The notes beneath the pieces are model-generated. The model ran no database searches. It saw only the letters and a program-made list of their open reading frames with translations, and was not told where the DNA came from. This document shows, piece after piece, positions 16,737 through 24,707 of a stretch of DNA of 64,000 nt. Every line of letters starts with the position of its first letter. The first letter of the stretch is position 1. The position numbers and the translations under genes were made by a program. Origin of the DNA: Pedobacter roseus (GTDB lineage Bacteria > Bacteroidota > Bacteroidia > Sphingobacteriales > Sphingobacteriaceae); contig NZ_CP060723.1 in assembly GCF_014395225.1 (NCBI RefSeq), positions 6,014,001-6,078,000 on the forward strand, given 5' to 3'.

Positions 16737-17390
16737 CTATAAACTATCTAAAATATTGGCTTTTTTAGCTTCATACTCCTCTTGCGTAATCAGGTGTTTA
16801 TCGTACAAAGTTTTAAGCTTGCGTAATTTTAAGGTTGTTTCATCTTCAGGCTCTTCTACTACTTCTGCAAGCTGAATAACAGGTTGTTCAGGCTCAGGAG
16901 CGGGCTCATAAGCCGGAATTTCGGCTAAAGGCTGCGCATTTAAATTGATGGGAGAGGCCGTTGCGCGGTTTTCTTCCAATTTTTGCTGACGGAGAATCTC
17001 TTTATATTCTTCTAATTGCTGGTTTGCCGCCTGGTGCAATTTACGGGCCTGTGCTTTTGGAATGTATTCTGTAACAATATTTTCACCGCTCTGTGGTACA
17101 CAGATAAATTTAGAGGTAAAAAAATCTTCTTTGAACGAAACTTCCTTAATGTTTTTCCATGAAATATCTTTAAAATTCATGGTTAGACCTAAATTACCCG
17201 GCTCGCAATAAAAAATGCGTTTATTAGAGATCGCGATGCTGTCCGGCATTAAATTTACTGCGGGTTTTTTCTGTACCGCTAAATATAAAAGTTCTTCGCC
17301 GGTAGTTAATAGGTCGTTTAATTTTCCAATAACTTTTTCAACCGCTTTAGGGTCTTGTTCGTCACTTAAAAATCTATCTATACTAATCAT
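16737..17390 (-). CDS. Bacterial PH-domain protein with C-terminal SHOCT domain
   Basis: This 217-residue cytoplasmic protein has a PH-like domain at about residues 25-130 (TGEELLYLAVQKK, IAISNKRIFYCEPG, DISWKNIKEVSFKE, FFTSKFICV). A proline- and glutamate-rich linker follows at about 140-180. The C-terminal SHOCT domain (residues about 187-217, LRKLKTLYDKHLITQEEYEAKKANIL) is a short helical module found in many oligomeric proteins. No function is assigned to this architecture. It lies between rsmI and lnt on the same strand, 37 bases downstream of rsmI. Confidence 0.82.
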   Translation of the reverse strand: MISIDRFLSDEQDPKAVEKVIGKLNDLLTTGEELLYLAVQKKPAVNLMPDSIAISNKRIFYCEPGNLGLTMNFKDISWKNIKEVSFKEDFFTSKFICVPQSGENIVTEYIPKAQARKLHQAANQQLEEYKEILRQQKLEENRATASPINLNAQPLAEIPAYEPAPEPEQPVIQLAEVVEEPEDETTLKLRKLKTLYDKHLITQEEYEAKKANILDSL

Positions 17391-17427
17391 AATATTTTTA
17401 AAATTGATGTGTTTTTATGTTCAGATG

Positions 17428-18141
17428 CTATTCTTCATCATCCTCGTATTTGTTTTTGCTTTTAATGTTGGGTTTCCCCGCTATGCAAATTACAAATTCT
17501 CCTTTTAATGTATTGTTTTCAAAATGTGATTTTATTTCTACCAAAGTGCCTCTTACGGTTTCTTCGAACATCTTGGTGAGTTCTCTGCTTACCGATGCCT
17601 GCCTGTCTGCCCCCAAATACTGTGCAAATTCCTCTAAGGTTTTTAATAAACGGTGCGGACTTTCGTAAAGTATAATGGTGCGATCTTCTTCAGCTAACTT
17701 TTTAAACTTGGTTTGACGGCCCTTTTTAACGGGCAAAAAGCCTTCAAAGCAAAATGCATCTGCAGGCAGGCCCGAATTTACCAAAGCAGGTACAAAAGCC
17801 GTGGCTCCGGGTAAACATTCTACAGCAATATCATTTTTAATGGCCTCACGCACTAAAAAGAAACCTGGATCAGAAATAGCTGGTGTACCAGCATCAGAAA
17901 TTAAAGCAATTTTCTGTCCTTCATGTAAAAATTTAATAATTTCTGAAGTTGCCTTATGTTCGTTGTGCTGATGGTGTGAGAAAACCCTTTTATCAATGCC
18001 AAAATGTTTTAGCATGGGGGCACTGGTACGGGTATCTTCGGCGAGGATTAAATCGCATTCTTTTAATATACGGATTGCCCTAAAGGTCATATCCTCCAAA
18101 TTGCCTATGGGCGTTGGTACGAGAAATAGTTTGCCATCCAT
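17428..18141 (-). CDS. rsmI: 16S rRNA (cytidine1402-2'-O)-methyltransferase
   Basis: This 237-residue SAM-dependent enzyme methylates the 2'-OH of C1402 in 16S rRNA. The first glycine-rich pattern LFLVPTPIGNLEDMTFRAIRILKECDLILAEDTRTS (residues 5-40) and the later ISDAGTPAISDPGFFLV (about 92-108) and LPGATAFVPALVNSGLP (about 118-134) are the tetrapyrrole-methylase-fold signature of RsmI. Length is shorter than the usual 280 residues because the C-terminal region is reduced, as in other Bacteroidota. It is divergent from serS. Confidence 0.94.
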   Translation of the reverse strand: MDGKLFLVPTPIGNLEDMTFRAIRILKECDLILAEDTRTSAPMLKHFGIDKRVFSHHQHNEHKATSEIIKFLHEGQKIALISDAGTPAISDPGFFLVREAIKNDIAVECLPGATAFVPALVNSGLPADAFCFEGFLPVKKGRQTKFKKLAEEDRTIILYESPHRLLKTLEEFAQYLGADRQASVSRELTKMFEETVRGTLVEIKSHFENNTLKGEFVICIAGKPNIKSKNKYEDDEE

Positions 18142-18215
18142 ATTTCAGTTTGCAGTTTACAGTTAACGGTTTGCAGTTTTTTCCAAACTCCTTACCCCAA
18201 ACTCCAAACTCTTGC

Positions 18216-18223
18216 TATCTTTG
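18216..18223 (+). promoter_or_regulatory. Candidate -7 promoter element of serS
   Basis: TATCTTTG matches the Bacteroidota -7 consensus TAnnTTTG and lies 16 bases before the serS ATG at 18240. The sequence just upstream is made of CAAACTCC-type word repeats. Confidence 0.5.
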
Positions 18224-18239
18224 CTTAAAAAATTAAATA

Positions 18240-19511
18240 ATGCTGCAAGTTAACTATATCCGCGAAAATAGAGAGAAAGTTTTAGAACGTTTAAGTATAC
18301 GAAATTTTAAACAGCCAGAACTGGTAGACGAAATCATTAAAATTGATGAAGACCGCCGTTCCACTCAAACCTCGTTGGATAGTATTTCTGCTGAGGCGAA
18401 TGCAGCTGCCAAACAAGTTGGCGATTTAATGCGTACAGGTAAAAAAGAAGAGGCAGAAGCGATTAAAGCGCAAACGGCTTCTCATAAAGAAAATATCAAA
18501 AACCTGAGCGATAAACTGAACGAGCTGGAAACTGCTCAGCACAACTTGATTGTTCAGTTGCCAAACCTGCCATACCATTTGGTAAAACAGGGTTCTACAG
18601 CAGAAGATAATGAGGTTGTTTTAACTCATGGTGAGCCTGCGCAACTACCAGCCAAGGCTTTGCCACATTGGGAACTGGCCGCGAAATATGATATTATCGA
18701 TTTCGAACTGGGCGTAAAAATTACCGGTGCTGGTTTTCCTGTGTATAAAGGAAAAGGAGCAAGGTTACAACGTGCATTGATCAATTTCTTTTTAGATCAT
18801 GCTACTGCTGCGGGTTATAAAGAAATGCAGGTGCCTCATTTGGTTAATGCAGCATCAGGTTTTGGTACCGGACAGTTACCAGATAAAGAAGGACAGATGT
18901 ACCACTCGACGGTTGATGATTTGTATTTAATCCCAACGGCCGAAGTTCCGGTAACAAATTTATACCGCGACGTTATTGTTAAAGAAGAAGAATTACCGAT
19001 TAAAAACACAGCTTATACGCCTTGTTTCCGAAGAGAGGCGGGTTCTTATGGCGCGCACGTACGTGGTTTAAACCGTTTGCATCAGTTTGATAAGGTTGAG
19101 GTGGTTCAGATCACCCATCCAGATAAATCTTATGAGACTTTGGAGGAAATGAGTCAATATGTTCAATCTCTTTTACAGGAACTCGGATTGCATTATCGTG
19201 TATTGCGCTTATGTGGTGGTGATATGGGCTTCACTTCTGCCATGACTTACGATATGGAAGTTTGGAGCGCTGCCCAAGAACGCTGGTTAGAAGTTTCTTC
19301 TGTATCAAACTTCGAAACTTACCAGAGTAACCGTTTAAAATTACGTTTTAAAGGAAAAGAAGGCAAGGCACAACTGGCGCATTCATTAAACGGAAGTGCA
19401 TTGGCTTTACCTCGTATTGTGGCTTCAATTTTAGAAAATTACCAAACTGAGAATGGAATTAAAATTCCGGAAGCATTGGTGAAGTATACCGGGTTTGATA
19501 TGATTGATTAA
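18240..19511 (+). CDS. serS: Serine-tRNA ligase
   Basis: This 423-residue class II aminoacyl-tRNA synthetase charges tRNA-Ser (and tRNA-Sec where present). The N-terminal antiparallel coiled coil spans about residues 25-105 (DEDRRSTQTSLDSISAEANAA to KLNELETAQHN). Motif 2 is at CFRREAGSYGAHVRGLNRLHQFDKVE (about 262-287). Motif 3 is SLNGSALALPRIVASILENYQTENG (about 383-407). All key residues for the ATP site are present. Length is normal. A -7 element TATCTTTG lies upstream. Confidence 0.97.
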   Translation: MLQVNYIRENREKVLERLSIRNFKQPELVDEIIKIDEDRRSTQTSLDSISAEANAAAKQVGDLMRTGKKEEAEAIKAQTASHKENIKNLSDKLNELETAQHNLIVQLPNLPYHLVKQGSTAEDNEVVLTHGEPAQLPAKALPHWELAAKYDIIDFELGVKITGAGFPVYKGKGARLQRALINFFLDHATAAGYKEMQVPHLVNAASGFGTGQLPDKEGQMYHSTVDDLYLIPTAEVPVTNLYRDVIVKEEELPIKNTAYTPCFRREAGSYGAHVRGLNRLHQFDKVEVVQITHPDKSYETLEEMSQYVQSLLQELGLHYRVLRLCGGDMGFTSAMTYDMEVWSAAQERWLEVSSVSNFETYQSNRLKLRFKGKEGKAQLAHSLNGSALALPRIVASILENYQTENGIKIPEALVKYTGFDMID

Positions 19512-19623
19512 CCTTACCCTGTTAAAGAAACTGCTGCTTTTCTGCCTTTGCATCCCTCTCCTGCAGGAGAGGGAAAGCACAGATACTACATATTCTCTAC
19601 CCATTGAAAAGGGTGAGGCATAA

Positions 19624-19653
19624 AAAAAGCTTTGCAGTAATGCAAAGCTTTTT
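19624..19653. terminator. Bidirectional terminator after serS
   Basis: AAAAAGCTTTGCA (19624-19636) pairs perfectly with TGCAAAGCTTTTT (19641-19653) around a GTAA loop. A/T runs on both sides let it work for serS and for the convergent small-protein gene at 19683-19997. Confidence 0.8.
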
Positions 19654-19682
19654 GTTTTTATAGATAGATGAGTTTTTTCTGA

Positions 19683-19997
19683 TTATAAAATCAAAATCAA
19701 TAATAAAATGATGATGATAATTGCACCAACTGAAAGGTAAACACCTCCAGAAACGGCACGGGCCTGACCTTTTAACTCTCTTAACTCGCTGCGTAAAGCT
19801 TTACGTTCAGCTCTTGTTAAGTTTGATTTGTCCATGTCTCTGATTTCTTCAACACGGGTTTTAATTTTTTCCAGTTTCACTGCCTGTTCTGCAGTTAATT
19901 CTGTAGGGTTTTTCGCAGGTTTATCAGCTGCCTGAGCTGAATTAAAACTAATGCCTAAAGAGAAGATTAAGGCTAACGTGTAGATGAATTTTTTCAT
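19683..19997 (-). CDS. Small exported or membrane protein of unknown function
   Basis: The product has 104 residues: a signal peptide ending AQAA (residues 1-24), a charged coiled-coil-like middle (about residues 35-80, QAVKLEKIKTRVEEIRDMD and ERKALRSELRELKGQAR), and a C-terminal hydrophobic stretch of about 20 residues (SVGAIIIIILLLILIL). It probably sits in the inner membrane with the coiled coil in the periplasm. The repeated ELKGQAR pattern is common in Bacteroidota small proteins without a known function. It is convergent with serS. Confidence 0.75.
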   Translation of the reverse strand: MKKFIYTLALIFSLGISFNSAQAADKPAKNPTELTAEQAVKLEKIKTRVEEIRDMDKSNLTRAERKALRSELRELKGQARAVSGGVYLSVGAIIIIILLLILIL

Positions 19998-20037
19998 AAT
20001 ATCTAATTTTTTAGTGTTCGACCTCTACGTAACAAAA

Positions 20038-20063
20038 AACCTACCAAAATGTTCTGGTAGGTT
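20038..20063 (-). terminator. Terminator of the SIMPL-domain gene
   Basis: AACCTACCA (20038-20046) pairs with TGGTAGGTT (20055-20063). On the minus strand it is followed by a T-run (the A-run at 20033-20039), about 30 bases after the SIMPL gene stop at 20095. Confidence 0.65.
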
Positions 20064-20094
20064 TTAAAAAGCCATAATTAAGTGTTAAAAATTT

Positions 20095-20781
20095 TTATTT
20101 GATCTCGAAAATGGCATTAACTGTAAAATTCAGCTTAATCTTTTTGAAATCAATCTCTGGGGCGCCGGCGGCATCGGCCATTTCAGCTTTCATTGCGAAA
20201 TTTCTGTAAACCGGTTGTATTACATTGTCTCCACCATCCTGTATTTCAATTACACTACCCAATTTATCGCCTAAGGCCTCAACCATGTAAGCTGCTTTCT
20301 CTTTTGCAGCCAATAAAGCTTTAATTTTAAGATCTTTTTTCAAGCTCTCAATTTTAGAATAATCGTAGCTTTCGATATTGGTATTGGCAATTCCTTTAGC
20401 ATCAATTGCTTCTAATATTGCATTGAATTTGTTCAGGTCGCTCACTTTTAAGCGGTATTGTTTACTTGCTAAAAAATCAGGGTTTTTCTTTTTCTCTGTT
20501 TCATAATTCCAGCTGCTTAAATTGCTGATGGTTAAGTTTTCCTTAGCAATGCCGGCTTTTTGTACTGCAGCAAATAGTTGTTTTTCCAGCTCGGTAATGT
20601 CTGTTTTTTTCTTTCCGTTTAAATACTCTTTAAGTGAAATGCCGATGTAGATAATATCGGGGGTAACTTCAGTTTCGGCGGTTCCGCTTACATTAATTTT
20701 TCTGCGTAAATCTACTTGTTGGGCCATCGCTGTTGATAATCCTAAAAATGCAACCAGTGCAAATGCTATTAACTTTTTCAT
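20095..20781 (-). CDS. SIMPL (DUF541) domain periplasmic protein
   Basis: From ATG 20781 the product is 228 residues with a signal peptide ending AMAQ. An in-frame ATG at 20835 would place a non-signal extension before it and is less likely. INVSGTAETEVTPDIIYIGISLKEY at about residues 31-55 is the opening of the SIMPL/DUF541 domain, which covers the rest of the protein. Some relatives are oxidative-stress (OsiE-like) or outer-membrane-associated proteins, but no clear function is known. It is predicted periplasmic. Confidence 0.85.
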   Translation of the reverse strand: MKKLIAFALVAFLGLSTAMAQQVDLRRKINVSGTAETEVTPDIIYIGISLKEYLNGKKKTDITELEKQLFAAVQKAGIAKENLTISNLSSWNYETEKKKNPDFLASKQYRLKVSDLNKFNAILEAIDAKGIANTNIESYDYSKIESLKKDLKIKALLAAKEKAAYMVEALGDKLGSVIEIQDGGDNVIQPVYRNFAMKAEMADAAGAPEIDFKKIKLNFTVNAIFEIK

Positions 20782-21224
20782 AATGTATTTTTCTTTGTGT
20801 GTACTGTAATGATGTAAACGCAGTGCAAATTCCACACCGGGATTACATCTTTTTTATTTTTATAAACGATAGCCGCTTAATAAAAGCTACAATTTCGTTA
20901 CATAATAATCCTATATGATTTACTTTCAGTAAGATAAATTAAGCATCGCCATCGTGAAGAAAAGTAGAAAAATAGGCCAAGGAAATATAAGTTACCCATT
21001 TTAAATTTTTCGGGCTACTGCATACGATAGAAATGGATGGAGATTATTTATTTTCTTAATAGAATTTTCAGAAAATAAGTATGATGAATAAAATTATGCG
21101 CAAGGTTTTATGCTTAATAGACGGAATTATATATGGTTATAAAACCTAGCGCAGCAGAATTTTCTGCAGAATTTTAATCATGCTTTGCAATTAGGAATTG
21201 CAAAAAGAATTGAATTGTGGTTGT
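20782..21224. other. Gene-free spacer with two long hairpins
   Basis: No credible frame is present. On either strand a large hairpin is formed by TGCGCAAGGTTTTAT (21097-21111) and ATAAAACCTAGCGCA (21139-21153) with one mismatch. It is followed at once by the palindrome GCAGAATTTTCTGC (21154-21167) and by TTGCAATT/AATTGCAA at about 21185-21202, just after the cold-shock gene. These could be the csp 3' end or a small RNA; there is no further evidence. Confidence 0.45.
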
Positions 21225-21677
21225 TTAAACCTTTGATACTTTAACAGCAGTTGGACCTTTTTGACCCATTTCTACTTCGAACGTAACTTTATCACCTTCT
21301 TTAATCTGGGTGATTAGACCGTTTGCGTGAACGAAAATACTATCCTGGGTTTCGGTGTTTTTAATAAAACCGTAACCTTTGCTGTCGTTAAAGAAAGTAA
21401 CTGTTCCTTTTTTAACAGGATTTTCGTCGATGATGTCTTCTTGTCTTGAAATACCGATCTGAATATCTTCAGTGTTAATCACTTTCTTTTTCTTCGGATC
21501 TGGTGGAGTAGAGGAGATGTTTCCGTTTTCATCAACGTAAGCCATCATGTCTTCAAGAGATAAGCCTTTTTTAGCATTTGCCTGGCGCTCTTCTTTTTTC
21601 TCTTGTTTGTCGTTTTTCTTTTTTAATCGTTTTTTTTCGTTCTCTTTTTTACTGTATGTTGCCTGAGATTTAGCCAT
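21225..21677 (-). CDS. Cold-shock-domain protein with basic N-terminal tail
   Basis: The product has 150 residues. The C-terminal cold-shock domain (about residues 88-150) has both nucleic-acid-binding motifs: KGYGFI (RNP1, about 103-108) and DSIFVHA (RNP2, about 115-121). The domain is preceded by about 85 residues that are strongly lysine-rich at the start (KKENEKKRLKKKNDKQEKKEERQ) and likely disordered. The tail is absent from short CspA-type proteins but is found in Bacteroidota homologs. It probably binds RNA; partners are unknown. Confidence 0.9.
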   Translation of the reverse strand: MAKSQATYSKKENEKKRLKKKNDKQEKKEERQANAKKGLSLEDMMAYVDENGNISSTPPDPKKKKVINTEDIQIGISRQEDIIDENPVKKGTVTFFNDSKGYGFIKNTETQDSIFVHANGLITQIKEGDKVTFEVEMGQKGPTAVKVSKV

Positions 21678-21878
21678 ATTTTATTTAATTGTTTTGTTTT
21701 GAAGGGTGAGTGGAATGGAGAATTATACAAAGATAACAATACTAAAGCATAAACACGATTTTATTCGGTTATGCTCTTGTCATTATGTATAATGTTTGCC
21801 ACGGCAAACACAGATGTATTTTTCGACTATGCTACCATTGATAGAATCCACTAGCACGGTCGTCATTCCCGCGCAGGC

Positions 21879-22249
21879 CTATCGTGTGGACACAATTAAT
21901 TATAACATTCTTTTATCGCTCTATGCCGCGGGGCATGGTATTTTGGAGCGCCAAAGTACCCAAAGCGCTTTGTCAATCCAGCAATGAGCCTTTTGCGCAA
22001 TCTCACGCGCATCAAAAAAACAGCGGCACTTCATTTTGTGTTCAATATTTTTTAGAATTAAATAATCGTTTATTAACACAAAACCACTGCGTTTCAGGCT
22101 TGTTAGTGCTATTTTTACTGTTGTGCACCTGTTTTTTTGATTTTCCCGGCTCTTGGGATTGACAGCGTCCTTGGTTAAAATCCTTGCTTTATTAAAGTTG
22201 GTTAGCAAAACGCCTGAAAATGCTTAAAAAAGATGTGTCCATACGATAG
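21879..22249. mobile_element. MITE-like element with terminal inverted repeats and 8-bp target duplication
   Basis: The ends are CTATCGTGTGGACACA (21879-21894) and TGTGTCCATACGATAG (22234-22249), inverted with 15 of 16 identical. They are flanked directly by GCGCAGGC on both sides (21871-21878 and 22250-22257), an 8-bp target duplication. Removing the element restores a perfect palindrome, ATTCCCGC-GCAG-GCGGGAAT. Inside, inverted pairs are nested in order: GTCAATCC/GGATTGAC (21972, 22156), ATCAAAAAAACAG/CTGTTTTTTTGAT (22011, 22129) and TTTTGTGTT/AACACAAAA (22034, 22075). It has no transposase, so it would need an enzyme from elsewhere. Confidence 0.75.
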
Positions 22250-22511
22250 GCGCAGGCGGGAATCTTACAGCGCTTGCATTACGATTATTCATAAGTTTTT
22301 CTTTTTTCAGAGGCATTCATGAGCACTCCGTGGTTCCCAATCGAGTTGGGAATGACGATCTCGCGCAGCCTACCATTTGCCAAAAATATCTGTCTTTTTA
22401 TTGATTATTATAAAATAAATTATCCCTCGGGATGACCTAAACAAATAGGACATAAGCGATACAATACTCCGTGTTTCTGTGTCTCCGCGGCAATTGTTTT
22501 TCTATTATTTT

Positions 22512-22580
22512 ACCACAGATAAAAAGGATGAACACAGATAAGAGAATAAACATCTGTATTTATCTGTGCAAATCTGTGGT
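22512..22580. repeat. Two-step palindrome of the CACAGAT repeat type
   Basis: ACCACAGAT (22512-22520) pairs with ATCTGTGGT (22572-22580), and inside it CACAGATA (22533-22540) pairs with TATCTGTG (22561-22568). Similar CACAGA/ACACGGA wording occurs at 22463-22490 (minus strand), 27908-27932, 37502-37525 and 37645-37665. Confidence 0.55.
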
Positions 22581-22714
22581 TAAAACTTTAAGCTGCATTC
22601 GTTTCCCGGTTTGTTCTTTGTAAAGGAACATTAGGGATAGATCCTTCGACTACGCTCAGGATGACAAAACGAATAATATGTGCCTTTAAAAGTGATAAGA
22701 TCTGTGGTTAAACT

Positions 22715-23245
22715 TTAGGCTACCCAAGTCGCTTTACCGATCTGGTAAACAAAATTCCATTTTACCGGTTCGCCATAATAAGCTATTTCAATTTCGGAAA
22801 TTTTAATGGCGCCCAGTTTTTCTGATGCTTTTTGCGAACGGAAATTCGTTGCGCCGATGTGCAAGATCACTTTATCTACAAATTGAAAGGCATAATCAAG
22901 CATTAATGTTTTTAAAGCCCTGTTATGTCCTTTGCCCCAAAACTCGCGTGCAATAAAGGTATAGCCAACCGCAACCGAACTGTCTCCCTCGTCTAGCTCA
23001 TAATACCTGGAACTGCCTACAATGTTGTTGGTTTCTTTTTCATAAACAATAAAAGCTCCCTTCGATTCCATTGCGCCCTTAAAGAAATTTTCGAAAACTT
23101 CTCTTTGATAACGGTCTTTGTTGGGGTGCTGTTCCCAGATTAACGGATCGGAAGCTACTGCAAAAAGCACTTCGAAATCAGATTCTTTTAAAGGAACTAC
23201 TTTAATTAAATCGTTTTCTAATGTAGGCTGTAAATCGAAATTCAT
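22715..23245 (-). CDS. GNAT family N-acetyltransferase
   Basis: This 176-residue cytoplasmic protein resembles the RimJ/RimL-type acetyltransferases that use acetyl-CoA. The pattern VAVGYTFIAREFWGKGHNRALKTLMLDYAFQFVDKVILHIGATNFRSQKASEKLGAIK covers the acetyl-CoA-binding core (about residues 90-150), with GKGHNRA as the modified pyrophosphate loop (usual RxxGxG/A; here the first Arg is not clearly in place). The acceptor is unknown. It is downstream of fabV on the same strand, separated by a terminator. Confidence 0.86.
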   Translation of the reverse strand: MNFDLQPTLENDLIKVVPLKESDFEVLFAVASDPLIWEQHPNKDRYQREVFENFFKGAMESKGAFIVYEKETNNIVGSSRYYELDEGDSSVAVGYTFIAREFWGKGHNRALKTLMLDYAFQFVDKVILHIGATNFRSQKASEKLGAIKISEIEIAYYGEPVKWNFVYQIGKATWVA

Positions 23246-23261
23246 TTTATTTGGGGTATAA

Positions 23262-23289
23262 AAACGGCCGGCTTTAAGGCCAGCCGTTT
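23262..23289 (-). terminator. Terminator between fabV and the GNAT gene
   Basis: AAACGGC (23262-23268) pairs with GCCGTTT (23283-23289) and GGC/GCC inside it, giving an interrupted stem. On the minus strand the stem is followed by a T-run, so it fits the end of the fabV transcript. Confidence 0.55.
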
Positions 23290-23302
23290 GTAATTAACTT
23301 AT

Positions 23303-23340
23303 AGATTTCTCCATTCCGCTGCGCTACAGTCGAAATGACG
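23303..23340. repeat. Dispersed TTTCTCCATT..GTCGAAATGAC repeat
   Basis: This segment contains TTTCTCCATTCCGCTGCGCT followed by a TCGAAATGAC end. A second copy of the same wording (CTCTCCATTTCGCTGCGCTT) is at 61279-61313. It lies in the fabV 3' spacer. Confidence 0.5.
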
Positions 23341-23362
23341 ACATCTCGTGGTAATGATGTTA

Positions 23363-24556
23363 TTAATTTACCAAACCTTCAATTTCTACTACTTCCTGTG
23401 CATCTTTTTGATAATCTACTTTATCAATTTCGAAACCGAACAAGCTTAAGAAATCAGATCTGTAACCTGGCAAATCGCCTATTGCAGGTAAAGTTTCGGT
23501 TGTGGCTTCTTTCCAGAGTTCTGCAACTTTAGCCTGGATATCTTCACGCATTTCCCAATCGTCGATCCTTATTCTTCCTTTTTCGTCAACAGGAACAGGG
23601 TTGCCTGTATATAAACGATCTGCATATAAACGTTGGATCTGCTCAATGGTGCCTTCATGAATACCTTCTGCTTTCATTACTTTATACAATAATGAGATGT
23701 ATAATGGAATTACCGGAATAGCCGAGCTCGCCTGAGTAACCAATGCTTTATTCACCGATACATAGGCTTTCCCATCAATATCTTTCAATTTATCGCTTAT
23801 TGTGAACGCAGTTGCTTCTAAATCATCTTTTGCTCTTCCAATGGTTCCTTTGCGGTAAACCGGTTCGGTTAACGCTGGGCCGATATAAGAATAAGCTACC
23901 GTAGTTGCACCTTCGGCGAGTAAATTTTCAGCTTTAAGGGCATCAATCCACATCGACCAGTCTTCGCCACCCATTACCGCAACAGTATTGGCAATATCCT
24001 CTTCGGTTGCTGGTTCGATAGAAATTTCAGATACGTTACCGGTATGGAAATCGACAGTTTTGTTGGTATAGGTACCACCGATAGGTTTTAAAGTAGAGCG
24101 ATGCAATACTTCGGTATCAGGATGTTTCCTTACCGGAGATGCCAGGCTATAGATCACTAAATCAACCTGACCAAGATCAGCTTTGATCAGTTCGATGGTT
24201 TTTTCTTTGATTTCTTTTGAGAAGGCATCACCGTTAATGCTTTTTGCATATAAACCGGCAGCGTGTGCTTCTTTTTCAAAAGCTGCACTATTGTACCAGC
24301 CTGGTGAAGCCGTTTTGCCTTCAGAAGGAGCTTTTTCGAAAAATACGCCAATGGTAGAAGCACCAGATCCATAAGCAGCAGCAATACGCGAAGCTAAACC
24401 GAAACCGGTTGAAGCACCAATTACCAATACTTTTTTAGGACCGTTTATAGCTCCTTTTGATTTTACATATTCAATTTGATTCTTTACGTTTTGTGCGCAA
24501 CCATCAGGGTGTGCGGTTAAACAGATAAAGCCCCTCATTCTAGGTTCGATAATCAT
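23363..24556 (-). CDS. fabV: Trans-2-enoyl-ACP/CoA reductase FabV
   Basis: This 397-residue enzyme reduces trans-2-enoyl-ACP or -CoA with NAD(P)H and so closes the fatty acid elongation cycle. The N-terminus IIEPRMRGFICLTAHPDGC and the nucleotide-binding VLVIGASTGFGLASRIAAAYGSGAST (about residues 44-69) are typical. The Y-x8-K motif of this family is present in YSYIGPALTEPVYRKGTIG (about residues 222-240, Tyr and Lys separated by eight residues). Length is normal. FabV enzymes are often insensitive to triclosan. Confidence 0.95.
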   Translation of the reverse strand: MIIEPRMRGFICLTAHPDGCAQNVKNQIEYVKSKGAINGPKKVLVIGASTGFGLASRIAAAYGSGASTIGVFFEKAPSEGKTASPGWYNSAAFEKEAHAAGLYAKSINGDAFSKEIKEKTIELIKADLGQVDLVIYSLASPVRKHPDTEVLHRSTLKPIGGTYTNKTVDFHTGNVSEISIEPATEEDIANTVAVMGGEDWSMWIDALKAENLLAEGATTVAYSYIGPALTEPVYRKGTIGRAKDDLEATAFTISDKLKDIDGKAYVSVNKALVTQASSAIPVIPLYISLLYKVMKAEGIHEGTIEQIQRLYADRLYTGNPVPVDEKGRIRIDDWEMREDIQAKVAELWKEATTETLPAIGDLPGYRSDFLSLFGFEIDKVDYQKDAQEVVEIEGLVN

Positions 24557-24707
24557 CTTATTCTTTTGATTTTACGTTTTGTAATGTTTAAAAATTAAAA
24601 CTGTTTTTAAAAATTTCTGATTCTTAAAATGGTCAAATCTTTAACGAAGATAAATTTTTAATTGTTTATGACTAAATGAATTTTAAATAATAAGCTTTTA
24701 CGTTTGT

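Larger units (their letters stand above)
21678..22714. other. 1.0-kb gene-free stretch made of repeats
   Basis: I see no real gene here; the frames that exist fall inside palindromic sequence. The content is: a MITE-like element (21879-22249) inserted in an interrupted palindrome; TTCCCAATCGAGTTGGGAA (22334-22352), a copy of the palindrome also seen at 34284-34310; a GAAACACGGAGTATTG-type segment read on the minus strand at about 22463-22490; the CACAGAT hairpin at 22512-22580; and a GTCATCCTGAGC copy at 22639-22665. Confidence 0.6.

Noticed and set aside
21884..22208. Small frames inside the MITE-like element on both strands
   Set aside because: They lie wholly in nested inverted repeats, have unlikely composition, and neither resembles a known transposase or protein.
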